Assembly (NCBI GenBank): GCA_023395395.1
Contig: JAEWZH010000017.1
Coordinates: forward strand, 1-64,000
DNA: 64,000 bases
Direction: 5' to 3'
DNA from: Bacteroidota bacterium
GTDB lineage: Bacteria > Bacteroidota > Bacteroidia > Bacteroidales > Porphyromonadaceae
Shown: in pieces, positions 45,267 to 52,577 of the stretch
Position numbering within the stretch: the first letter of the stretch is position 1
Layout of the letters: every line of letters starts with the position of its first letter
Position numbers and translations under genes: made by a program
The notes under the pieces: model-generated
Told to the model about the DNA's origin: nothing
Seen by the model: the letters and a program-made list of their open reading frames with translations, nothing else
The model's database searches: none

Positions 45267-46517
45267 TTACTCTTCTTTTAGGGTATCTGCCGGTGGGATC
45301 TTTAGAATATGCCTCGCTGGCAACCATATACTCAGGATGATTACGGTGGCCGTAAGCAAATAAGTGATGAGCATACCTATAATGAAGCGGGAAGCATCCA
45401 ACGGCTCCAGATCGGTGTTGGGTATCTCGTACTTAAATAGCCCTACAAATACAGCAATGGTTAGCAAGAAAGCCAAACTAAAGATCAGTACCCCCTCCTT
45501 AAAGTATAGCTTCAATACACCTTTAGGCGTATCACCCAGTGCCACTCGAAGTCCCATCTGACTTTTCCGCTTCTGTGTCCTATACCAAAATACGCCCGAG
45601 ATACCCAATAGGATATTGACCAATAGGAAGAGTACCAATAGGCTATTCATGAGCATCTGTCGTTCAAACATTCGTCCCTGATAAATACCTGCTTGCTGGA
45701 GTGATTGTATCTTATTGAGCTCCATATTGCCGAGTTTTAGTTGCTCTTTGAGCTCTTTACTAAAGCGCTCCTCAAATCCTTTCTCTCTGCCTGATCTTGG
45801 TTTCACATTGATTTCTACACCTCCAACATAGCCTACCATGCTATTCAGCTCCTCCCTGGTAATCGGTGTAATCATAAAGGGGACATAGTTGGTAAATCGG
45901 GTATCTCGCACATCTTTGGCGATAGCTCCCACAGACCCCATGAGATGCCTATCGTCTGCATCGGGGCTGTCGTTATATATCTCGGTACCAATAGGTGCTG
46001 CGCCAATCTCCTTGGCAAGAGAAGCACTGATGATTAGCTCTCCACGCTCCAAGGCTTTATAGAGTCGCTCATTATCGCCCTGCTCCTCCTCTAATTGATA
46101 GAGGCGTACTGCTTCAGGTGACATCACCCTCCACTTTATATTTCGCAATTCAAGCGTATCTGCCCATACGCCCATACTATACCAACTATTGGACTCGGGG
46201 CGACCATGGTGCGACAAACCTACCTCTGCTACGTCGGGGTGCTTCTTAATACGTTCTACTACAGTATAAAAATCATCTGCCCGGTCGTCAGGGGAGATTT
46301 CAGGATCGTAAAGAGGATCTGTGGATGGGATATTGGAGAGGGTGGCTACATACACATGTTCGATATTGTACCCCAGTGGCTTGAGATAAGTCTTGAGTGG
46401 TGGATAGATAATATCTACCACGTACCAGAGGAATAAACTAATAAGGAATAGTTCGATAAAGAGGGCGATATTGCTTCTCCGCTCATTCCATACAGTCTTT
46501 AATAGTTGATTTTTCAT
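45267..46517 (-). CDS. MacB/FtsX-type permease B8
   Basis: A 416-residue B-type permease starting MKNQLLKTVWNERRSNIALFIELFLISLFLWY. The second membrane segment region is LLVLFLLVNILLGISGVFWY, the loop SQMGLRVALGDTPKGVLKLY, the tail PPADTLKEE. Closest by eye to B5, including the motif YLKPLGYNIEH and a shared HHGRPES/IHGRPET stretch. It is 3 bp after A8. Confidence 0.85.
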   Translation of the reverse strand: MKNQLLKTVWNERRSNIALFIELFLISLFLWYVVDIIYPPLKTYLKPLGYNIEHVYVATLSNIPSTDPLYDPEISPDDRADDFYTVVERIKKHPDVAEVGLSHHGRPESNSWYSMGVWADTLELRNIKWRVMSPEAVRLYQLEEEQGDNERLYKALERGELIISASLAKEIGAAPIGTEIYNDSPDADDRHLMGSVGAIAKDVRDTRFTNYVPFMITPITREELNSMVGYVGGVEINVKPRSGREKGFEERFSKELKEQLKLGNMELNKIQSLQQAGIYQGRMFERQMLMNSLLVLFLLVNILLGISGVFWYRTQKRKSQMGLRVALGDTPKGVLKLYFKEGVLIFSLAFLLTIAVFVGLFKYEIPNTDLEPLDASRFIIGMLITYLLTATVIILSIWLPARHILKIPPADTLKEE

Positions 46518-46520
46518 ATC

Positions 46521-47792
46521 TTACCTACGATTTAGGGCGTCAATAACATCTTTCCTCGACATCAACCAAGCCGGCATAATACTGGAGAGGAGGTTGAGAA
46601 TCAAACAGAGAAGAAGTGCAATAAGGAAACTCCAGACATTAAATATCTGCCAGATAGACATATCGAAATTGCTCCCCAAGAAATCCAAAAAGAGGAGGTT
46701 GCGCATAGCATAGACTGCTACGATAGAGAGTAGAAAGCCGAGCAATCCTCCAATGAGCGTGTAGAGGAGGCTCTCCGTTATCACTTGATGGATGACAGAC
46801 CAACGACTTGCCCCGTAAGAACGACGTACACCCAACTCTCCCAGCTTTTGCTCGTGACGTGAAAAGGTAAGCGTCGCCAGATTGATGGCTGGGACAAGAA
46901 TGAATAATATCATAAATGCAATCGTATTTCGCCTACTCTCTGCCTCCTTTTGCTTGTCTCCCATGGAGTCTAAGAAGTTACTCATCTCTCGCCAAGATTT
47001 CAGGTGATTATCATTATTGAGGATTATTTCTACGCCCTGAAGTTGCGCATTATAATCGGCTAAGAGCTGCTCCATTTCTGCTTGGATTTTGGGAAAATCT
47101 CCACTATTTTTTGCCAAGATAATGCCCCAAAAATCGCCCAACTCATTTTGATCCTGGGAATCGACTGCGGTATAAGGGATCCACATGTCTGCATACGAGG
47201 CTATAAAGAGGTTAGAAGGTGTAGCGACGACCCCTACCACATCAAAAGGCTCATAATCCATCATCACCGTCTCACCCACCACATCAGATCTACCAAAGAG
47301 CTTACGAGCAAACGCCTCTGATAAAATTGCTTTCTTGACACCAGACTCCATATCACCCTCGCCAAAACCGTGTCCATACAGAAAGTGGTACTCGTAGCAT
47401 TTCCAATAATCGAGATTGGCTTTCCGCACCGTGCTGATGTACTTATCACCCTTAGGATCTGTGGTAGAGACTCTATTTTCCGGGAAAAAGCCCGCTCCGA
47501 TAGCAATCGCTTCAGCACTCTTTATTTTGCTCAACACCTCCTTATATAGGTTGGAACTCATAGAGGATGAACTACGGTTGTCCTTTTCTTTATTACGAAC
47601 CGTTACGTTCAATATAAAGAGCGTACGATTTCGATGGACCTCGGGGGGAAAGTTGGAAGTCTTGATCCTGTCGGTCATCACCAATACCATCATCATGGCA
47701 ATGGCAAATGCTGTAGCCACAATGGATATCAAACTAAGGATGGGATTTGCACGTAGCGTGCGCCATGCTTGCTTTAAGTACTGCTTAATCAT
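46521..47792 (-). CDS. MacB/FtsX-type permease A8
   Basis: A 423-residue A-type permease, first of the block in transcription order and 7 bp after the adaptor gene. It starts MIKQYLKQAWRTLRANPILSLISIVATAFAI. The loop is GELGVRRSYGASRWSVIHQ; the tail is SRKDVIDALNRR. With B8 it forms the pair directly linked to the adaptor, which makes it a candidate for the ancestral unit of the array. Confidence 0.85.
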   Translation of the reverse strand: MIKQYLKQAWRTLRANPILSLISIVATAFAIAMMMVLVMTDRIKTSNFPPEVHRNRTLFILNVTVRNKEKDNRSSSSMSSNLYKEVLSKIKSAEAIAIGAGFFPENRVSTTDPKGDKYISTVRKANLDYWKCYEYHFLYGHGFGEGDMESGVKKAILSEAFARKLFGRSDVVGETVMMDYEPFDVVGVVATPSNLFIASYADMWIPYTAVDSQDQNELGDFWGIILAKNSGDFPKIQAEMEQLLADYNAQLQGVEIILNNDNHLKSWREMSNFLDSMGDKQKEAESRRNTIAFMILFILVPAINLATLTFSRHEQKLGELGVRRSYGASRWSVIHQVITESLLYTLIGGLLGFLLSIVAVYAMRNLLFLDFLGSNFDMSIWQIFNVWSFLIALLLCLILNLLSSIMPAWLMSRKDVIDALNRR

Positions 47793-47799
47793 AATATCT

Positions 47800-49047
47800 T
47801 CACTTGCTGATCGTGAGCTTATTTCTGTTTTTATAATTGCTCATATCAGACACAATCACCTCATCGCCCTCAGAGAGCCCTGAAACCACCTCGACAAGTT
47901 TGTGGTTGCTATCCCCAAGCTCTACCGTCTGCTTGGTAAGCTGATTACCATTCTTGACAAAGAGTTGGTACTTACCCGGACCATTGTAGTAAGCCCCCTT
48001 ATCAATCATCAGTACATCCTCCTGGATTGCAGTCATCACATAGACATCTGTCTTGAGTCCCGAACGGAGTTTCTCGTGGTCATCTTGGTCGAGCTGGACA
48101 GTAAATTGAATCACTCCACCCTTGGACAGAGGTGTGATATTGGAGACGACTCCTCCAAGCTCATCACGACCTATCCGCACCAAGGTACGAGCCCCTGGAA
48201 AAAGTCGCTCGGCATAGCTGTCGGCAATCTCAGCCTCTACTTTGAAATGTGAAAGATCACTGATAATCGCCACTTGACTTCCCTGTGCCACTAGCGAACC
48301 TATCTCATTACTGACAAAGGTCAGGACACCCGCACGAGGTGCACGGATAGCGGCATCCTCCAGGGTGCGTTTGGTCTCGGCAAGCACCTTTTGGAAGATC
48401 GCAAGGTCTAGCTCCTGCACCTTGATTTCGGCAGAGGAAACCTCCTTGTCGTTTTCAAACTTCTGACGTGCCTGCTCTTGCTCCAGCTTCGCCACATTGT
48501 ACCGCAACTGAGTCTCACGTACCTTGTCGGTCGTCCCCGCACCGATACTGTCGAGGTAACGTTCATTACGAACCTCTACCTTCAGCTTATCGAGCTGTAA
48601 TTCATTTACCTGAAGTCGCATCTCCGTATCACTCATTGCACTTCGACTTTTAAGTTTAGACTGCTGTAGCTGATACTGCTTCATCTGTAGCTGGTCGAGT
48701 AGCTTATTATACTCCGTCTGGATACTCTGTAGGTCGAGCTCCACGATAGGCGTACCTATACTTACGGTATCACCTGGACGCTTGAGCACAGAGACAATAC
48801 GACTACTAATCGGAGCGATGACAATCTCCTCAAAGCTGGGCTTTACCCTACCCGATGCACTTACCGAAACTTCAATAGTGCCGCGAGTTACCACCGAAGT
48901 CTTGAGGTTTTTCATCCCAATCGAAGGACGAAGCAATAGTATCACACTCGCTACGACGGCTATACCGGCAAGGGCAAAAAGCCCTACCTTGATCCATCTC
49001 TTTCGCTGCTCTAGCCTGAGTTGCTCTTTTGGTATCTTCCTATCCAT
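47800..49047 (-). CDS. HlyD/MacA-family periplasmic adaptor
   Basis: A 415-residue membrane-fusion protein. A short cytoplasmic N terminus precedes one membrane segment (about 21-40), then the barrel/lipoyl half GTIEVSVSASGRVKPSFEEIVIAPISSRI and a long alpha-hairpin (about residues 100-200, rich in Gln, Leu and Lys). The returning lipoyl half is AIRAPRAGVLTFVSNEIGSLVAQGSQVA, and beta-barrel and membrane-proximal domains follow. It would bridge the permeases to the TolC-type channel at 24275-25732. Only one adaptor is encoded. Its own sigma-54-type promoter lies at 49086-49101. Confidence 0.92.
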   Translation of the reverse strand: MDRKIPKEQLRLEQRKRWIKVGLFALAGIAVVASVILLLRPSIGMKNLKTSVVTRGTIEVSVSASGRVKPSFEEIVIAPISSRIVSVLKRPGDTVSIGTPIVELDLQSIQTEYNKLLDQLQMKQYQLQQSKLKSRSAMSDTEMRLQVNELQLDKLKVEVRNERYLDSIGAGTTDKVRETQLRYNVAKLEQEQARQKFENDKEVSSAEIKVQELDLAIFQKVLAETKRTLEDAAIRAPRAGVLTFVSNEIGSLVAQGSQVAIISDLSHFKVEAEIADSYAERLFPGARTLVRIGRDELGGVVSNITPLSKGGVIQFTVQLDQDDHEKLRSGLKTDVYVMTAIQEDVLMIDKGAYYNGPGKYQLFVKNGNQLTKQTVELGDSNHKLVEVVSGLSEGDEVIVSDMSNYKNRNKLTISK

Positions 49048-49085
49048 ATAGTTATAATAGTTGGTTTTGTTTTCTGCCTATTTGC

Positions 49086-49101
49086 TACAAACCCTGTGCC
49101 A
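49086..49101 (-). promoter_or_regulatory. Sigma-54-type promoter of the adaptor-permease operon
   Basis: Minus-strand TGGCAC (49101-49096), 5 bp, TTGTA (49090-49086), with the predicted start about 49075, some 28 nt before the adaptor ATG. It is identical in both boxes to the promoter at 37528-37543. Confidence 0.8.
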
Positions 49102-49144
49102 ATGATTGCAAATAATTGATAATCAACACCAATGTATTTTATAT

Positions 49145-49162
49145 GTGTCCATTTCCGAACAC
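49145..49162. promoter_or_regulatory. Enhancer-like palindromic site (proximal) of the adaptor operon
   Basis: GTGTCCATTTCCGAACAC, centred about 78 bp upstream of the predicted start, exactly as at 37587-37604. Probable site of the NtrC-type regulator. Confidence 0.7.
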
Positions 49163-49165
49163 TCA

Positions 49166-49183
49166 GTGTCCGAAAGCGAACAG
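49166..49183. promoter_or_regulatory. Enhancer-like palindromic site (distal) of the adaptor operon
   Basis: GTGTCCGAAAGCGAACAG, 21 bp from the proximal site and about 99 bp upstream of the start, the same geometry as at 37608-37625. Confidence 0.7.
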
Positions 49184-49287
49184 TGAGTATTTGGAAAGAT
49201 TTCAATAGAGCCTAAATTCCGAAAGTAAAGAATACCGTTTTGTTGATTACACACTCTCAAGCGCATATAAGTACGCAAAGAGGTTGT

Positions 49288-49411
49288 CTCTCGGTAGAGA
49301 GCATCCGGTCTCTCGGTAGAGAGCATCCGATCTCTCGGTAGAGAGAACCCGGTCTCTCGGTAGAGAGAACCCAGTGTCTCAGTAGAGAGAATCCAGTCTC
49401 TCGGTAGAGAG
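49288..49411. repeat. Array of six 22-bp palindromic units
   Basis: The core CTCTCGGTAGAGAG (or GTCTCAGTAGAGAG in unit 5) starts at 49288, 49310, 49332, 49354, 49376 and 49398, exactly 22 bp apart. Each core can form a 5-bp stem with a GGTA loop. The 8-nt linkers (CATCCGGT, AACCCGGT, AATCCAGT and similar) vary slightly. It lies between the sensor-kinase stop and the enhancer sites of the adaptor operon. Confidence 0.9.
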
Positions 49412-49457
49412 AATCCAGTTTCTTCATCAACAGATACCCTCTATGCACGGAATTGAG

Positions 49458-49485
49458 GTAGAGACATAATATATTACGTCTCTAC
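49458..49485. repeat. 28-bp near-perfect palindrome
   Basis: GTAGAGACATAATA followed by its reverse complement with a single mismatched pair. The inner 22 bp match the palindrome at 35992-36013 except for one base. Both lie just past the stop of the upstream gene and directly before a 22-bp array. Confidence 0.85.
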
Positions 49486-49521
49486 GGAAGTCCTACAATG
49501 ATAAAATAAAGGGGAAATACC

Positions 49522-50727
49522 CTACCAATGAAGGGTGAAATGGGTGAGTGAGGTGTCAGAATCAGTACGAAGGCTATAGGTAAAGCCATGCTGACTAAGA
49601 ACCTCCTGGATAAATAGTAGCCCAATACCCTGCCCCTGAGGTTTGGTACTAAAGAAGGGGCTAAAGAGTTTTGCTTCCACTTCTTTGGGGATGCCTGCAC
49701 CATTATCTATCACCTCGAGGAGACGCTCTTGGGCTGAGGTTCGGATCAGTACTCGTCCTGCTACTGAGATACTCTCAATGGCATTTTTGACGATATTGAT
49801 GACTACCTGCTCCATAAGAGGTGCATCCAAGAGGAGCACTCCGACTTCGGAATCAAGTTGGTACTCAAATACTACATCCTTATCTCCACAGAGGCTCTCA
49901 AAGAGACTTTGCTGAGCTAGGAGGAGTCGATTGAAATCTATCGGTTTCCGCTCCACCTTAGGCACCTTGACCACTGCGGCAAAGCGAGAAACAAAATCAC
50001 TCATGGAGTAGCAACGCTCCAGGCATACACCGAGGGCTTCGGCTAGCTCTGGCTCGTCATCCCTAAGAGCCTGGGTAGAGGTATCAAGTATGGAGGTAAT
50101 CCCTGCAACTGAATTATTGACCTCATGAGCCATCATACGGATTACCTTTTCGTACGCCTTACGCTCTGCTTTTCGCACTTCCTCCGTGAGATGCTCTATG
50201 AGATAAAATGAGCGTTTGAATCCACGGTCAATAAAGGCAGAGTGAGACACCTTATATATCGAACCATCGGCACGATTAAAGGTATCTGTAGACCGAAGGG
50301 GGACGCTAGAGATGTCAAAAGTTGTGCGTTGGGAAAATTCTTGAATCCCTAATCCTTTGTATTCTCCATCTACTCCAAGAATTCTCTGACCGGCGGGATT
50401 GATCTGTACGACACGACCATCATAGTCTAGCACCACAACACCCAATGGGGAAGCCTGCACGAGGAGATCGAGGAACTCATTTTGCTCCCTCAGTTTGAGT
50501 CGCTCCTCTTTGAGCTGCTCCATAAGTCGATTGAAAAGCTCTACAATCTCATCGGCATTGGACTGTCCTATTTTCTTGAGCCGACTACTGAAATCCTGCG
50601 CTTTGAGGAGGTTCATACCATTGGCAATGGCATGCATCGGTCTTACTGCCCGGTAGTAGTACAAGAAGAGCACTACGATGAGTACAACCACAAGGAGTGC
50701 ACAGAGTATGGCCAGTACACGCATCAT
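49522..50727 (-). CDS. Sensor histidine kinase (NtrY-like, single membrane segment)
   Basis: A 401-residue kinase. One N-terminal membrane segment (about 4-24) leads directly into a HAMP-like region (MHAIANGMNLLKAQDFSSRL), a PAS domain (about 85-185), a HisKA domain with H201 in MMAHEVNNSVAG, and an HATPase_c domain with IVKNAIESI, DNGAGIP and KPQGQGIGL. There is almost no periplasmic sensor part. It therefore probably senses through the membrane, the PAS domain or a partner such as the exporter. Its ATG overlaps the regulator stop by 4 bases, so the pair is translationally coupled. Confidence 0.88.
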   Translation of the reverse strand: MMRVLAILCALLVVVLIVVLFLYYYRAVRPMHAIANGMNLLKAQDFSSRLKKIGQSNADEIVELFNRLMEQLKEERLKLREQNEFLDLLVQASPLGVVVLDYDGRVVQINPAGQRILGVDGEYKGLGIQEFSQRTTFDISSVPLRSTDTFNRADGSIYKVSHSAFIDRGFKRSFYLIEHLTEEVRKAERKAYEKVIRMMAHEVNNSVAGITSILDTSTQALRDDEPELAEALGVCLERCYSMSDFVSRFAAVVKVPKVERKPIDFNRLLLAQQSLFESLCGDKDVVFEYQLDSEVGVLLLDAPLMEQVVINIVKNAIESISVAGRVLIRTSAQERLLEVIDNGAGIPKEVEAKLFSPFFSTKPQGQGIGLLFIQEVLSQHGFTYSLRTDSDTSLTHFTLHW

Positions 50728-52034
50728 AAACCGTACTTCTCGAGTCTACGATAGAGAGCGGCACGACTAAGTCCTAAGGCTTTTGCCACTCGGCTGAGAT
50801 TGCCATTGTGGAGAGCAATCTGTCGCTCTATCTCCGATCGCTCTATCTCCTCCAGGGTCTTGCCTCCTTGAGATGACGTAATCGGTTTGGAGTGGCTGAT
50901 GTGAGGACGAAGGTCTCGAGCGGAGATGGTATCATCAAGGGACATCAGGATAGCACGCTCCACGAGGTTTTTGAGTTCACGGATATTTCCTGGGTAGGGC
51001 AAACTTTGCAGGAGTGCCATCGCATCATCGGCGAAAGTGACATTGCGCTTGGTTTGGTGCGCAAAATGCTGCACTAATAGTGGGATATCTTCGACCCGCT
51101 CCCTCAAGGCTGGGATATGTAGCTGTATGAGATTGATGCGGAAAAAGAGATCTTCACGAAAACTCCCCTCTGCTACCATGCCACGGAGGTCGGCATTAGT
51201 GGCACTGACCACGCGTACATCTACCCTCTGAGGTCTACTATCCCCCAAAACCTCGAAGGTCTGATCCTGAAGCACTCTCAAGAGCTTTACCTGACAAGAG
51301 GCATCGAGATCCCCTATTTCATCAAGAAAGATCGTACCTCCATCAGCGAGCGTAAAACGCCCTTTTCGGTCGGTATATGCATCGGTGAAAGCCCCCTTTT
51401 TGTGCCCAAACATCTCACTCTCAAAGAGGCTTTGGGAGATACCGCCAAGATTGACCTTGACAAATGGCTCTTGACTGCGCTTGCTATGCTGGTGAATTGC
51501 CTCGGCAATCAACTCTTTGCCAGTACCACTCTCTCCGGTAATCAACACCGAAGCAGTGGTAGGAGCTATGCGAGCCACAGTGTGAAGTAGATCCTGCATG
51601 GCAGGCGAGCGCCCTATAATATTAGGGAAATTGGGGTCACCTTCAGACTGAATGGTCTCGGAGGAGATGCTGATGGCATTTTCTATCGTCTTGAGGAGCT
51701 GACGATTTTCCCAAGGCTTGGAGACAAAATCAAAAGCCCCCAACTTCATCCCACGTACTGCCAGCTCTATGCTTGCCCAAGCTGTCATCAGTATCACGGG
51801 TGAGTGGGGGGCAAATATCTTGACCCTCTGGAGGAGCTCAAGCCCCTCTTCTCCTGTAGTCGTAAGGGAATAGTTCATATCCATCAGTACCACTTGAGGC
51901 GATACTTTTCGGACAATATCGAGAGCCTCAGTAGGATTGGTAGCCATGAGGACTTCATAGCCTGAGCGTCTGAGCAGGAGCGAAAGTGAGGCTCTCACTG
52001 CTGCATCATCATCTATGATCAATATCGGCTGCAT
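50724..52034 (-). CDS. NtrC-family sigma-54-dependent response regulator
   Basis: A 436-residue enhancer-binding protein. The start is set at MQPILIIDDDAAV; the longer reading overlaps rimM. The receiver domain has D8-D10 and phospho-acceptor D52; the AAA+ domain has Walker A GESGTGKE (167-174), the sigma-54 contact loop as GAFTDA (214-219, canonical GAFTGA) and Walker B TIFLDEIGDL. A Fis-type helix-turn-helix ends the protein (GNLSRVAKALGLSRAALYRRL). The likely targets are the two sigma-54-type promoters of the adjacent export locus. It sits 10 bp after rimM, so expression is probably driven from the housekeeping run. Confidence 0.92.
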   Translation of the reverse strand: MQPILIIDDDAAVRASLSLLLRRSGYEVLMATNPTEALDIVRKVSPQVVLMDMNYSLTTTGEEGLELLQRVKIFAPHSPVILMTAWASIELAVRGMKLGAFDFVSKPWENRQLLKTIENAISISSETIQSEGDPNFPNIIGRSPAMQDLLHTVARIAPTTASVLITGESGTGKELIAEAIHQHSKRSQEPFVKVNLGGISQSLFESEMFGHKKGAFTDAYTDRKGRFTLADGGTIFLDEIGDLDASCQVKLLRVLQDQTFEVLGDSRPQRVDVRVVSATNADLRGMVAEGSFREDLFFRINLIQLHIPALRERVEDIPLLVQHFAHQTKRNVTFADDAMALLQSLPYPGNIRELKNLVERAILMSLDDTISARDLRPHISHSKPITSSQGGKTLEEIERSEIERQIALHNGNLSRVAKALGLSRAALYRRLEKYGL

Positions 52035-52044
52035 ATTTTGGGGC

Positions 52045-52575
52045 TTAGAGATCAAGTAACTGGAGAGGGAAGTCCATGGTGATGATTTGGTTGTCTCGAT
52101 CAATCGCCACAATCCACTGCTCTACAAGCGGGATAGCGACTGCAGACTGATTGGGACGCTCTACTAGAATCAAGATATTGGCGGTGGAGCTATCGATGTC
52201 TGCGATACGCCCAATAATCGCTCCTTGGGCATGCTGTAACTGATAACCCCTAAGCGTAATCTGAAAATCACCGCTATCCTCGGAAAGCTCTCCTTGATGA
52301 ATCTGTACCTGAAGACCGACCAATTGCTCGGCATCAGAGAGGTTCTCTATGCCTTCAAACCCGACAATGAATTGTTCGCCCCTACCACGAATACCAGCGA
52401 CCCTATAAGGAACCGGGATCTCATCAATAAGCAAGAAGAGAAACTCTGGATCAAGCTCCTCCAATACTGGCGAAACTAAGGTTATGCTCACTTCGCCCTG
52501 ATTGCCGTGAGTGCGGCGAATCTTGCCATAGGGGACAAGCTGCTTGGGGTCAATCGTCGGAAAGGGATTGGGCAT
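52045..52575 (-). CDS. rimM: 16S rRNA processing protein RimM
   Basis: A 176-residue ribosome maturation factor that assists assembly of the 30S head, binding S19. The N-terminal barrel has PYGKIRRTHGNQGEVSI and the C-terminal PRC-like barrel has LRGYQLQHAQGAIIGRIADID and AIPLVEQWIVAID. The length is normal. It lies 2 bp downstream of murA and 10 bp upstream of the regulator gene. Confidence 0.92.
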   Translation of the reverse strand: MPNPFPTIDPKQLVPYGKIRRTHGNQGEVSITLVSPVLEELDPEFLFLLIDEIPVPYRVAGIRGRGEQFIVGFEGIENLSDAEQLVGLQVQIHQGELSEDSGDFQITLRGYQLQHAQGAIIGRIADIDSSTANILILVERPNQSAVAIPLVEQWIVAIDRDNQIITMDFPLQLLDL

Positions 52576-52577
52576 AC

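Noticed and set aside
49288..49411. CRISPR array
   Set aside because: The linkers between cores are only 8 nt and nearly identical, so there are no spacers; no cas genes are in the window.
49257..49448. Minus-strand reading frame across the 22-bp array (63 codons)
   Set aside because: It is an artefact of the repeat: 22 is not a multiple of 3, the frame shifts through the units, and the product has no recognisable features.
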